Shown here piece after piece: positions 1 through 13,100 of a DNA stretch of 64,000 nt. The stretch comes from Amblyornis subalaris. Its lineage: Eukaryota > Chordata > Aves > Passeriformes > Ptilonorhynchidae. The stretch spans positions 4,583,459 through 4,647,458 of the forward strand of contig JACAXG010000026.1 of assembly GCA_018881555.1 (NCBI GenBank). The letters run 5' to 3'. The stretch's first letter is position 1. Each line of letters starts with the position of its first letter. The notes beneath the pieces were generated by a model, which was given only the letters and a program-made list of their open reading frames with translations, made no database searches and was not told the origin of the DNA. The translations under genes and the position numbers were made by a program.

Positions 1-1794
1 AATATCTCAAAATAGCTCCACCCTCACCAAGTGACCCCAAATCNCCTTCAAACAGAATTTCTTTGTAAGATTACCATAAGTTGAACTTCCTGGAAGAGCT
101 TTTAAAAATGTGCTCTCAGCAACTTCAACAGCTTCCATTGAAAGACCAGCCTATGCACAGAACTTGATTTCAGAGGATTTGCACTTANATATACATTTAT
201 TAGAGTTCAAAAAATATGCCTAGACCCACACACAACACAATTTTACTTCATTGTTTTTACTGGAAAACCTCTATTGATAAACCTGACTTGATATTGCTAG
301 GAAATTCCCAATATCTTTAAAAGAAAAATTGGAAAGTTTTCTGTAGTAAGATTTTTTAAAATCACCATATAAATGCGAACTAANTGCATGATAATGAGAA
401 AAGGTGGANTNCTGAATATTCTGAGTGGCAGCGTTCCTACTAATTAAGAAACACATGTGACACCTCCAAAGTATAAAAATGAGATTCCAGTTTCATTAAA
501 TACCAAAATTTCNAACTGAGTAACCAGTACNTAGNNGGAATTTGAGGGTTTATGAAGGATACACTAGGTGACAATTTGCCTGAAAAAAAACCAAAAAAAG
601 GAAATATATCTAAATTTTCCTTGTAACTGTCTTAGAATAGCATTCATCTGTTGAAGACAAATATGCCAAATTTTGAGCAACAATTGTTGCTTTTTCTAGA
701 AAAGGGCTGAATGGAATTAGAAGNCTAAAATCCTATTAAAAAATACTGACAAACAAACCTCCACAATCTGANGGTCCCAGCACAAAGAAAAACCTTGGTT
801 TTATACTTCTAATTAGACGTGTAAGAGTTTTGTGCTTTTCAGTGAGGCATGATAAGCCTGTTTACAGCCAAGGGTGTAAAGAGCTCCACCAAGCTGAGCT
901 CTGGTCCCTGCACTCCTGCAGGTCTGTACTGCTTCACTGTCCTCAGCAGCTTTAGGGGCACAGTTTACTGAGTTATTTGGGAGCTGCCTAGCAAGTACTT
1001 TTGCTGAGCTAAATTAAAAATTTAAAATTATGAACTGCCAGTCACTTCCCCAAAGATGAATATAAGACAACAAGCTAAACTGACCTTTGACTGAAACCAC
1101 CTTGCACATCCATTTGCAGCCAGGTAAACCCTACAGAGCAGAGGCAGAGGAAGGAGGACTGTGGTACACTACACCTGTGTCATCAGCACAGGTGTCAACA
1201 TCCCCATGACACCCAGGTTGACTGCAGTAGGACCTTCCAAATTCTTACAGTAATATTCCTTTGGTGGCCAGGAGATGTTTCATGTAATGATATATACAGG
1301 GGGCATGTTTTTTGTGAGTGGAAGCTGGTTCAGTAATTTGAAAAAAANCACCATACATAAGTGAGTATAAAGNATGAAAATCTAAGCCAATGATATCTGT
1401 GAGAAGATAAAGCTTAGCACCAGCACTGTCACAATTCCTGTGATTATGAATTGCTGTTCAGAACAAGTTGTCTAGGCTAACCCAAGCCCCATCTGGTCAG
1501 GATGGCAGGATTTTAGGTTAAGTTATTCCCAGATGGCATCTGATCATCCACTGTGGCCAGGGTAACCCTGGAGAGGGTCTGCACATTGCTGCTCCTCAGC
1601 TCACCAGGTAAGGATGTGACCACCAGCCCCACAGATCCTGTGTTGCCCGACCCCCACAGTGACCCTGGGTAAGCAGCAAGGCTCTCCCCCTGCCCAGTTA
1701 ACAAAGTTTATGCAATAAATGCAAAACACCTGTGGATTAATTAATTCTTAGACTAAATTTGATAGCTTGAAATACCTTTCGACGCTTTCTTTGC
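1..1794. other. Non-coding stretch, nothing recognised
   Basis: AT-rich DNA with no convincing exon, RNA gene or repeat family that I can name. A donor-like CAG/gtaagg lies at about 1608, but the open frame before it in a usable phase is very short. The stretch is slightly GC-rich from about 1500 to 1690. Confidence 0.4.
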
Positions 1795-2316
1795 TGTTGT
1801 GGTTTAACCCCAACCAACAGCCAGACCCCACACAGCTCTCACTCACTCCCCCACCGGTGGGATCAAGAAAAGAATCAGAAGGGTAAAAGAGAGAACTCAT
1901 GGGCTGAGATAAAGACAATTCAATAGGAAGAGCAAAAGCCATGCACACAAGCAAAGCAAAACAAGGAATGAGTTCACTGCTTCATCACGCATAATGGTGA
2001 CTTGGGAAGCAAACACCATCACTCCAAANGTCCCTCCCTTCCTCCTTCTTCCCCCCACTTTATATACTGAGCATGGCATCACNTGGTCTGGAATATCCCT
2101 CTGCTCAGTTTGGGTCACCTGTCCTGGCTGTGTCTGGCCCCAGCCTCCCATATGGTGTGACAGTACAAAAAGCAGAAAAGGCCTTGGCTCTGTGCATGCC
2201 CTGCCCAGCAATAACAGAAACATCTCTGTATTGTCAACCCTGTGTTCCGCACAAATCCAAGACACAGCCCCATTACAGCCACTGGGAAGAAAATTAATTT
2301 CACCCCAGCCAAAACA
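1795..2316 (-). mobile_element. Solo LTR of an avian endogenous retrovirus, minus strand
   Basis: Read on the minus strand the block starts TGTTTTGGCTGGGGTGAAAT and ends in GGGGTTAAACCACAACA. This has the TG...CA layout of an LTR, and I recall the same edges from an abundant bird LTR family. A TATA box sits inside (2059-2066). No gag-pol-env coding sequence follows on either side, so this is a solo LTR. I see no clean target-site duplication: the bases outside the two ends do not match, which suggests age or a boundary off by a few bases. Short open frames inside it are chance. The family name is left open because no repeat library was available. Confidence 0.75.
2059..2066 (-). promoter_or_regulatory. 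TATA box of the solo LTR at 1795-2316
   Basis: The minus strand reads TATATAAA, flanked by GC-rich sequence, about 250 bases inside the LTR 5' end. That is where the U3 promoter of an LTR lies. Whether it still works cannot be told from sequence. Confidence 0.6.
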
Positions 2317-5300
2317 GAAAGTGTTGAAAAAATAGTCTGCCACCTTGTCCACTTCTTGTGTGTAAGAACTTTCCCAAAAGCAAGGCTATGAAATTGTGAA
2401 AGATTTCACGGTTGTTTTCACCACGTCGAATAATACTGGGTTTGCATTCAAAATTCAACAGCTACAAGTGAAGTGACTTGATTTTTTTTTTTTGGTGCTG
2501 TGCAGTAAAATTTGCCATAAATAATAATCATACAGAATTTTTTCCCGAGCCCACAGCAGAAAGAAAAAAAAATCAATAAACTTTTTACTGTCAGTAGAAG
2601 TCTGACAAATCAGTGTTATTATCTGTTTATTCTTGTTAATTTAGCACAACAACAACAAAAAAATCACTTTATTAGCCATACTTTGTTCCTAGTAAAAAAG
2701 GCATTATTTCAAACAATACATTTAAAATGTTTAACACACTTTTGGCAAGCATATGGGCTCTGATTGTCAAACATATGCCATAAATTCATAGGCAGAGTCA
2801 GGGCAAATCATTTGACCTTCTTGTGGCTCAGACAATCCAGCTGTAAAATTAGATGAAAGCAGAACTGAAAAACAGATGCTGCTGCATCCAATTTGAGCTT
2901 TCTTGAGCAAACAACATCTTAAGAGAGCAGAATTAATGTCTTGTATGAACTGCAATATTTTATTTGATGCCTATCGGCACAATCTGTAAATTAAAATAAA
3001 AACCCGAAAAACTTCGCAAACCTACTGCANGTATTATATTGAATTTCCTAATTTACAAATTATTTACGTGTTTCCAAAGACAGGCAGTGGCTGCCTAGAG
3101 AACTGAGCCTGCTGGCCCTTTGGCAAGGAAGGTTTTCCTGGAGTGAGTTGGGTACCACAGTCTAAACCATCTGTCACATCCNCTCTGGACCCGCAAGAGC
3201 TTAGACAGGCATCCAGAGAGAAGGCCAGGCCAAAGCACCCGACATATGCACTGGTTTAGNTCATTTTCTAGGCAGTGAGCCACCCCAGAAGCTCTACCTG
3301 GAATTTGAAATTCGTCTTTCCCCTCACCAAATCATAGGGAAATCTACCTTTTGCTCATATCTGGTTTGCCAGCTTCTGCTGGGCTCCCATGTGTTGNCAG
3401 CTGATAAGTGTGCTGCAATGTCCTATCCAGCCAGCTTTGCTTTCCCTGCTTGGAGGAATCCATCACGCCTGTGCTACCACTGCAGCTGTGCAATCACACC
3501 TGGTGGAGTCCTTAAAAACCTTTAAACCACAACTTGCTCCCAGGCAGGAAGGCAGAACCTGAGCAGGGGCAGTTGCAGACACCCATGGGGGAATACGAGT
3601 TGCCACCTTGCTGTGTTTTGGACTTTCCAAGTTTATATTGGGAAAATATTTAAAAATCCTGAAGGAAATTTNAAAAATAAACACCCCCCACCCCCCCACC
3701 AAAATGTACACCCACAATTCAAGTCTGCTTGCTTCTGTTTGAACTTGGAAACAAACACTACTCCTATTTCAATGGCAAATGAGGCAAACATAGCTGAATC
3801 TGCACCTTTTCTCTTGACCTCACTTTGGAGACGGGGAAACTGTATTTGGATTATTTTAAACACCATAATCTGGAACACGAAAATAAAGAAAACCTCCAAG
3901 TTTCACCTAAGAAAGAGTGAAATTGTGTTGCGTGTTTGGTTTTNTTACTATCCTTTTCCATCTCTTGGCTTCATAAAGTACTCAATGAATTCAGCCAGAT
4001 CTGGAAGCCATGTTTGCCTCATCCCCTTTTCTGAATCAGAAATTACTCCCTGTTCAGTAAATGCCTTCCCCTACTGGAAGCCAAGCCAACCATAAAACGG
4101 ATTCTGATGTTGCTGTAGCTATTTCAAAGCCCTAAGTACTACAGGGTCCTCACTGATGAATCTGGGTCTAGGACACAATGTAATTAAACACAACTGAGCC
4201 AGAACACTAAAACAAATTTAATTTTTTTTTTTTTAGTAATGCTGTCCAACAGTGCCAACAGGTGTAGTTTTCATTACAAATAATAAGGAAATGCTAGTAA
4301 TTACTGTACTATATTTTTGGTGACAGCAAAGAGAATAAATTCTTCCTAAATATATTAACCCTGTTTTTGCCCTACAGGACTAAAGCTGATGAAAACACAT
4401 TTCTTATAAACACTTCCTCATACCTTTGGAGCTGTTTATGAGGAAGGGGTTATTACATTAATTATCCTGTCATTCTGAAATTTCAATCATGTAGCAATAT
4501 CCAATATCATGTCCTAAGGGCACATTNTAGTTTCAGATAAAGATTTTTTTATTATTATTTCCAAAAAAAGCCCCTTTATTTTAAACAAATTTGCATAATT
4601 TCTTGTCATTTTATCTAAGTTGGTTCTTTCATGGAGCCAATCCATCATTTCATTACTAAGATAGGTTTGGCAATTGAACACTGATTTGCCAGGGAATGTA
4701 TGCATATTTTATATCTTCTTGAAAAGAGAGTTTAAAGAATAGTGTGAATTCCCTGGAAAGGAAGCTGTAAAGAGATGAAGCAAAAGTTTTTGTTAATAAA
4801 GGCCACAGTTTAATCAAAAAATAAAATAAAGGGAAAAAAAAATACAAGCTCTATAACTAAGAAATTCCACTAGAAGGGCAAAGAACACATCACGNTTCAC
4901 CAATGAGACAAAATACTATTTGTTTGTTCTTGCCTGTTTAGATTATATAATCTCTCACAAACCAACTTGATCTACTTCAGTGTATGATGTTACAAAATCA
5001 GTTGTGATAAAATATGATCAAACATTAGATGTACAAAAATACTTTTTAGAGAAAGAACAAACAAAAAGATGGCATTGCTTGTTTTGCAAAGACTGCAAGA
5101 AGTTCACGTAGGATTAAACCCCACTTTAATTCCCCAACACTTTGAGCATTGTGGATTGTCAATATTTGTATGTTTCTACCTATCCGTGAATTTTAATTAA
5201 ACATGAATGTTTCTGTCAAATGGTGAGGAACTTCATTTGATATTCCAACCCAACCCTAAACTCTTAAACATGAGGTTAAATGTCTGAAGCAGTTCAAGAG

Positions 5301-7380
5301 TTCTCNAAATAGAGAACAATAGAATTTCGTTTCTTTTTAGTGATATTTTAGTAGTGGGGACACAACATTCAAATGAGAGAGAGACTAGAGAAATGAAATT
5401 CTACCTCGCATGATATGGAGCTGCCTCTTCTGTGGGGCAATCTTGCATTCTCAGTTCCAGCTCAGCTATTTCATCCTTGGTATCTCAGTTCAAATACTTC
5501 TCTGGAAACAGCTTGTTTGTATAAGAGTCATTTCTGAGGCACTATTTAAAGCCCTTCTCCAAAAACTTTACAGTTCCCATCAAAGTGGTTTAAAGTCCGT
5601 CAAAGGTCACACAGTTAAGTCACCTTTTTGGAGGGCAAAGGGACAGCTGGTAGCTGAGAAGCTGAGCAAAAAGATGTCTGCCATGGCAAAACAGGGATGA
5701 GCTTCACTGNGTATGTGTCCATAAGGAACCGAGTGGAAAGTTTGCCTGCATGCTTCTCCCCAGGAGACATTGCAAAAGACCTTATGTGCAAGGCAGGGAA
5801 TGTCACTTGCACTTGTGTCTTCTGGGGTAGGAGAGAAGACAGCCTAAAAACAGATGACGTGAATAAAGAGCAATATCCTCCTAAAAGTTTTAGCGTTTTC
5901 CTTTTTTCCCTTGTGGTTACAATCTGTTTTGTACTTGGAGCCTTACACCCAGTTGAAAGGCTGTGCCTGAAAAGCTGAGGTGGAGCAGCCTAAGGACCAT
6001 GGGCTTCAGCAGCATCTTGGATGTTGGTTTATTCACAAGAAGGGCAAAATCTATGCAGAAAAAAACCTATTTAAAGACAGAATTTAGGACTCTAAGGCTG
6101 CCATGCTGAATAGACTGGACAATTCTTCTTAGGAAGCAGTGGTCATCTACAGAGAACATGTCCAGGTACCCCTTTCTGCCAGGGAAGGTGCAACCAAGCA
6201 CTTCCATACTNGCAGGGCTGTGGGTTTGCAGCAAGATGAGCGTGGGTATCTTGTGTTGCATGGAAGAGAACCAGGAAAAATCTTTTCTGTCAGCACTAAT
6301 TCAGTGTAAAGCACGAAGTGATTCTGGTTAATGCATTTCTTATTCCTGGAAAAGTTAGCCAATAAGCACCAAAAAAACCCCAGAAACAAAAATAACCTCC
6401 CCCAAATCAGAAATGTGTCCAAGAATGTAAATGGCTTAGGACTGCAAGTTACTAATTTCATAGTCAAAGGCAGGTACCTTCAACAGGCCTCAGGTATCCA
6501 TATGAGAGAAGAACATACAGGAAAAAGGGGGAGAGTAAGGAAAGTCTCAAAAGAATAATTTCTGATATTATGGGCAAGGTTCCCATAGGAACCTCTGGAA
6601 AACTTCCAGCTGAGGACCAGAGTGTATTTAAACACTTTACTTTCACATAATCAAGCTGTGCTTTTGCACATACATAGCTTTTTAGTCTCCCCGTTAACTT
6701 TGCAGGGAACTTGTAAATTACTATTAATTCAGAAAGTTAATCTCTGAATATGATGCTGTACAATATTACAATCTTTTTCCCCATAATTTGGTAGTGTACA
6801 ATATTACAATAATCTTTTCAGCCACCAAATCAAAAGAAAAAAAAAGACAGACTGACTTTAATGGCTAACAGTCCACATTGCTTTGGGTCACCTTTTACAA
6901 TGAAGATGTGACAAAAATAAATAAAAAAAGTTCAAAATATTTCCAACTGAAGGTTGATTTCCAATTATATGAATAATTATTAAAATAATTTTAAGAAAAA
7001 TTGATATAAGTAAATGCAGTAGTAAATGCAGATCAAAGCCATCTTACATTAATAAAATATTGAGCTACATAATACCCTTGAACTGAGCAGTTTTTTCATC
7101 AGGAAGATAAGTTAATTGGTATTCTGACCTTTCACTTTTAGTGCTGACCTGAGGCTAGCAGGAANGACAGTTGCTCTGGAAGGAAGTGTGAGACAAGATG
7201 TTAAAATTTTTATTGTCTCAAACAGTCATTTACATCCTTAGTCAAACAGCCTGAAACAGAACTAAGCCTGGCTGTGGCTATCGAGTGCACTGTGGCAATG
7301 TCAAGGACTTCTTTCATTATTTATATATTTTTTTTGTTGTTGTTCAATTTGGCTGATGTTTGTTTTCCCGAGACCTGGCT
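2317..7380. other. Non-coding stretch with small internal duplications
   Basis: AT-rich, with homopolymer A or T runs. There is no exon with both a good acceptor and a good donor around a usable frame. A 15-base sequence (GTACAATATTACAAT) occurs twice 38 bases apart at 6758-6772 and 6796-6810. A 12-base unit repeats at 7009-7031. A weak exon-like 30-mer ends at a CAG/gtatcc near 6489. Confidence 0.4.
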
Positions 7381-7385
7381 GATCT

Positions 7386-7528
7386 CGCTGGAAACTGTTC
7401 CATTTATCCAGCTACGACGAAGTTCAGAGACCGCACAGGCACGAGGGGTGGCAATCAGTCAGCAGAGCAGAGCTCTGCGCCCGATCGATACCCCCGGTAC
7501 GCGCCGACAGGCACGATAAGCGTCATCG
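7386..7528. promoter_or_regulatory. Dense CpG cluster, possible regulatory element or promoter
   Basis: I count 15 CpG dinucleotides in 143 bases, including ACGCGCCG and CCGATCGATA. The kilobases on either side have very few. Vertebrate DNA loses CpG where it is methylated, so a local cluster suggests either an unmethylated regulatory element or a recently arrived sequence. It is too small for a classical CpG island. No TATA box or clear start site is visible. Confidence 0.35.
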
Positions 7529-7547
7529 CCCCTTCCCCACCCCCCAG

Positions 7548-7601
7548 CAAATGTGCTTGCAAAATGTGCACTCCAGAGATGGAAATGTTATCACAGCACA
7601 G
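7548..7601 (+). CDS. Possible 54-base internal exon (weak candidate)
   Basis: A very good acceptor (a long C/T tract ending in CCCCCCAG) precedes 54 bases that stay open in phase 0 and end phase 0 at CACAG/gtcagt. The encoded 18 residues begin QMCLQNVHS. The phase would fit directly before the exon at 18867. The donor has C at +3, which is unusual, and the C-rich tract may simply belong to the CpG cluster next to it. I treat it as a candidate upstream exon of the same gene, not as established. Confidence 0.2.
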
Positions 7602-10082
7602 GTCAGTAAACTATTGATGGGACTGAGCTANGTCTCCTGATGTACAGGGAATGATGTGTGGCAGTTTGATCCAGCAAGGGGACTGTTTGGTATGCCAAAC
7701 GCAACTCTCTGCTCCGCGTTGTCTTTTTGGTTCGCTTTACAATGCTTCAATGTCAAAGCTTCAGCAGACATGGGATCATATTGTGGGGATGTCTGCAGCA
7801 CAGGTTTAAAAAAAAAATAAAAAAGAGAAGGTTTTTTGTAAATTGCAATGTTCTAAAAAATGATCTTCTAGTTTATCACTCCTTAAAGTGTCAGAGGCTT
7901 CATACAGCTCTAACTTCATCACGTACACAAATGATGACTTGCAATGACTAGATAGTCAAGTTTACTAATGTTCTAATTATGTCAGTGCAAATCAGATATA
8001 CAGCAGTTTAAATTGCTTTGATAATGCCTGTAGGGTGACTACTAGCAATGAGAGAAATATCAGGTCAGACATTTGGGTCACAGTGTGTCAACCTTTCCTA
8101 ACAAAGTTGGACTATTTCTTCTGATTTTAGCTTTGTCATAATGTAAGTTTTAGATCGTAAGTTCAATTTGTTTGGGGGAGGAAAAAAAAGTCAAAACCAT
8201 GGGGAGAAACTTTATAATATAGAATTATAGAATGTATAATTTAATAATGTTTACACACACACACACACACACTTGTCTGGTTGTCTTTTCTTGTGATCTC
8301 TGTACTGCTCAGCTGTGGATAGAAACTGCTTGGAACTGCAGACTTCCAGATTCCACCCCACCACTGCAGGCTTGCAAGAAGATCCCTTCCTCTCCTTATG
8401 GATGGACCAAGAGCTAGTTAAAATGGAAGCTCATATTCTTGGCAGAGAAAGCAAAAGTCATTCTGATGTATTTCCGAGACACTGGCCAACTCTGAATATT
8501 CCCTGCACACTAATGAATAATGCAACAGGGGTAGCCACGTGACAAACTGTATTATGTAGGTATGACAAAGCCCACCCACCACATGCCACAAGGAATTCTG
8601 TTCCTTCCAAAACCCTCTCTTCAGGGCAAAGTGATTTCACCACCCTTGTCCTCAACTAACTTTTCTGCAAGTGGTACAGTCTGGAGTTCTAAAATACAGA
8701 CTCTCTACAGTGCACATATCCTACATTTATACACACGTGTTGGTAGGCATGTGTGCATGCATATGCATATACCTGTAGTCACACTGTTTGCAAGCATTTT
8801 TTACTATATACTCGTGATGAATGCTAGAGGAAAAAATCACTTTATTACTTTATGGCATCACCTTCCCACTGATTAATGAAACTCAGCCTCTGAGACTCAT
8901 TCACCTGTTCAATTTGCACAAAATTGAACCAGCACTCCAAAAAGAGGTTTCTGGGGCGAGGATTTCACTCTGTAAAACCACACGTGACTATTGTTACTAG
9001 ATCTGCTAATGACAAGGCAGCAGCAGATGGTATTCTCCAGGCAGATGCAAGAGAGTTATGCCTCCTCAGCTAATAGAACACAAGCCAACTTGAAACCAGA
9101 AGTCCTGTGAAAATATAAGTGCAATCCTGAGCCTGAAATAATAAGCCTTCTGGATATTCAGCATATATCTATTTTGGTTGTGCTGGGATTGCCACACAGC
9201 TTTTATAGTGTCCTGCCACTTCATCTGGGGCTAGAGCAGAGGCTGTGCCTACTGCGGTCTCCCATATGGATATGCATGATAAAATTGCTTAACTACAAAA
9301 GACAAACCACGACTAAGATGTGATGATACACATTGCTGACACTCTCTTGACATACATTTGGCCTCTACCAACTAGTTGCACCCAGAAAATANCCAGGGAT
9401 AATTTGAGGGACTATCATGGATCAAGAGCCACTCTCAGCAGGCAGAAGAGACCAAGCTGTTCTGTTTGGGGAGGAAAGGAACAAGAGAGGAAAGAAGGGA
9501 AATTAACCACAAGAAAAAAGCTGTGCTATGCCTTTTATCTGCAGGGACAGATGACAAGATTTTCTTCATCTATTTGCAACAAAAGACAGACCCTCTGAAG
9601 TCTACCTTCCAGACTGTGACCAAGAATTTACAGTGAAAGTATGAAGAATACAAAGATTCAGCAATACAACAATCTCCTTCCTTATAAATACAATATTTGA
9701 AGCAGTTATTCAAGTGAACACTCATATAATCATGCCAAAGGAAAGGCATAAGAAACAGACATGTGAGAAAATTCTNGGGTCTAGCTGTTATTCTGCTCCA
9801 GGATCCCAAATGTACCTTATTTTGATGGTCTGGGATGTAGTTTATATACAGTTGAAACCCTGTAAAAATGAAGTAAACAGAACTGGATGTACAGAGATAA
9901 ATCAGGCCACATAGCTGTTGTGATGTATATTCTTTATACAAAGCTGTCTATACCTCTGAGTTGTGGTTACTGGTTTTTGGCTGATATTCCTGTTCACCCT
10001 GTATTTTTTTTTTCATCTTCCCGGCTTCCACATCTTTGTTTCAAGAATTATGATAAGAGAATTCAAGTAATCTTGCTCTTCT
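7602..10082. other. Non-coding stretch with a CA microsatellite
   Basis: Apart from the AC repeat at 8252-8272 I see no feature. Open frames here lack splice signals or a start context. Confidence 0.4.
8252..8272. repeat. (AC)n microsatellite
   Basis: About ten perfect AC units in a row. Likely polymorphic in length. Confidence 0.9.
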
Positions 10083-10145
10083 TGGATGATGGGCTGGGTG
10101 ATCTCTAAAGGTCCCTTTCAACCCAAAGCCTTCCATGATTCTATG
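10083..10145 (+). mobile_element. CR1 LINE 3' tail fragment, plus strand
   Basis: The piece reads GGGTGATCTCTAAAGGTCCC, then TTTCAACCC and GATTCTATG. This matches the end of avian CR1 elements (GATGATCT...AGGTCCCTTCCAACC...ATTCTATG) in sense orientation. It is severely 5'-truncated, as usual for CR1. Confidence 0.8.
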
Positions 10146-13100
10146 TCTCAGCTACTCTCCTGTATAAGACAAGGTTTACAAAATGACCCATTGAAAAACC
10201 AGCAATGGGTGGGTCTATTGGCTTCGAACAGATGGCTAAAAGGGACATCATGGAAAACATTTAAATGCTCAAAAGGGTATTGATTAAATGTAAACTAGAT
10301 ACATCTCAAGTGTTCACATAGCCCAGACTCATGTTTTAGGGAAAACATGAAGAAAATAAATTCAATCAGAATATATATCTCACGGAAAAAGTGGAAAACA
10401 TTAAACTGAATTCAAGTAGCAGTAGGCAGAAATAACTCGCATATTATGGTAAATTTGCTGACTCGGTGAAATTTAATAAAAGTAAATTTACCTATTGCCA
10501 GATACCACCTTTTGAAATCTATTGCTGTGATCCAGAACATAAATTCTTCTCCATATGCAGTCAAAAGGCAACTGTAAGAAGTCTACACAGTGTAAAGAAT
10601 ACTGTACAGATGTAGTTTTGCAAAGGAAAGCTGAGGATTATAGTAGAAAACAGAGAAGTGGCCTTACTGTNTTTCAAAAGGGTTTTTTACAATTATGTTC
10701 TTTCTGTTCTCAAACTCCCACTGCCGGCCCCCTTCCTCCCTACCTCACAGGACTGTCTAAAGCTCTTCTTTTATGTAAATGCCTCATATATGTGGTAGCT
10801 TACATTTTGGAGTAGATATGTGTCTTTCCCTCAGAGTGAGTTCAAATTCTTTCTCAAATTTACATTTACTTTCATTAAAAAAAAAAACAAAGCCCAAAAA
10901 CTAAGAAGGAGCACGTTATCAAAATAATTCTAAAAAGCTCACAGGGNAAGTTTTGTTCAGATACCCTGGTAGGGGGTACAGAACAATTTTTGATGGAGAA
11001 GAAGGTGTTAAATGTGAATTAAAAGGGGGAAAAAAACCCAAAAGAAAACAAAAAAATAGAAAACAAACACGCAAACAAAGAAACCCTGTACAAATTGCAA
11101 AATTTCCTTAGATGAGAAAAAAAGAATAATAGAAAGTTACAGTCTCAATNTTCACTCCTGGATCACAAATAATATGAAGACTGCTTAAAAATTAATTATC
11201 CTGGATCTGCATCTTTGAACTATCTACTATACAATGACTGTGTTCTGTTAAATACATAGGGGAATGCCTGTGATAAACAAGGTACTTTATCAGTTTATCA
11301 TGTTCTGCCTTGCTATGCTTGCTCAAATAACTGCAGAGTAGACCCAGGCAGCGAGGTTACCTGCACAGTTAAATTCCTTGTGGGGTTGCAGGAAAGGGCC
11401 ACGGAGGCAGAGAAGGAAAGNATCACAATAATAAACAGTTAGAGCTCTGTAATCAATGTGCTAAAAGGAGTTCTGAACTTGATGTAATTGTCCATCACTT
11501 GGTGCCAAGAAATTATGATTGCTAAGAAGATTTCACTGGCATTTTTNGGGGGTCTAAGAGGTGCAAATTCACACCTTGCATAGGAATCACCTCAAAATAA
11601 TTTCAGTGACTGTTTGGTATCACACTGCTCTGTGCTTCTAGTTTCATACCAGAGTCCTGCACAGGGCTGCAAAACCCAGGATACAATTTACACACTTGCC
11701 ATCTGTGAAGGGTATGACTGTCATAAAAAATGCACAAATACCTTCTGAGGTGAGATTTCTTGGTGGTTATCGCATAAGGGATACATATTTAAATGCACAC
11801 TTTAATCTATATGGTTCTAATCCAGAACTGCTGGAAATCAGTTCAAGAGGAATTCCATATTTTGCCAGGCCCTCGCATTTAGCTAAACTTTGGCCCAGTC
11901 CAGTGATTGTGAGACTCTATTCCCAGCCAGGCCATTCTACTACTCACTCCCTGCCTTTCATCTGTAATTATAAGGGCAAAGTGTTTAAAAAAAACCAAAC
12001 CAACAAAAAACGAGGATAAAAGCATGTGCAGACCCCCAAAATATATCAGCATTGATTACTTGAATATTGAACATATTGCACTTCAAGGAGAAGGGANAAG
12101 TCACTGTGCTGAGTACCTGATCTTCTCCTGTTTACAGATTAGTGTAATGTAGAGCTAGACAGAAAAATAAAAAAAAATAAATTAAAAGGACACAAAAATC
12201 CTGAAATTTTCAATAGATCACAGACTCAGGATTTGCATTTTTTGGTATGAATGTGGTGTGGGGAGGCACTGTAGCTCACACAAACTCCTGAAAAACGACC
12301 CTACTCCAAGGAATTTACTGCCCAGCCAGAGTGCTGCTGTCTGACTGTACATGGACTGCTCCCGTGTCAGAAAGTGGAGTGCCTTCTATAATTAACAGAT
12401 AACTCTTCTTTGATAGCATGCCAAGAAAATAATAACTTTGCTACAGCAAAATGTAAAACTCTGTCAAAGGGAGGCATCTATCTGTTTCCACAAGTCCCAT
12501 GGTGATTAGTTTGGCCCTAATTAACAGCAGCTTTCTGAAGTGAGAGATAATTGCTGGCACACATAACGTAGATTTCAATAGCTAAAATNAGCAATAACGA
12601 ATATGCACTTTGAAGCTTGCCTGACAGAATGCTTAGACTACAAAAAGTTAAAGTAGTACCTTGACTACAGCTGATAAATGAGATTCCTTTACTGTCCTCC
12701 GCTTTCCATCAGTATTTCAGCCCCATCACTTTTAATGCTTCGGGTCTGGAGCTTTGTCTCTTAAAGTCAGAGATTTACGGCAAGTGAGAAATGTCCATAT
12801 TAAAAAGGCAAAAGGAGATTCAGATTATATCCTTTTCTGACCATTATAATTAATAGCTGGATCTTCAGTTGTGACTAATTGAACGGAGGTCAGTGTGTTG
12901 CCATGGTAATGTCCTAGCCAAGCAATTTTACCCATTTTCCAGTCTACTGCCCCTTTGCATAACCNCAAGTTATAAAATGTTTTAATTGCAAGATTTGCAA
13001 ATGATGCAACATCTGGGCTGCAGATTTCCATATAAAGGAAGAAGATTAATGGGATTATTAACATATCTATGCAAACCCTTGAAGTGCTGAATATAATTAC

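Noticed and set aside
1531..1608. Block ending CACCAG/gtaagg
   Set aside because: Open only in a frame ending in phase 2, which does not join the exon at 18867. Weak overall support.
1897..2352. 151-codon minus-strand open frame
   Set aside because: It lies almost wholly inside the solo LTR and is explained by its composition; LTRs of this type do not encode proteins.
10561..10680. Exon-like open block after a fair acceptor (SKGNCKKSTQ...)
   Set aside because: No acceptable donor in the open part; the best is AAAAGG/gttttt.
11653..11711. Block between TTTCATACCAG and AGG/gtatga, open in two frames
   Set aside because: The only phase that would fit before the exon at 18867 contains a stop.
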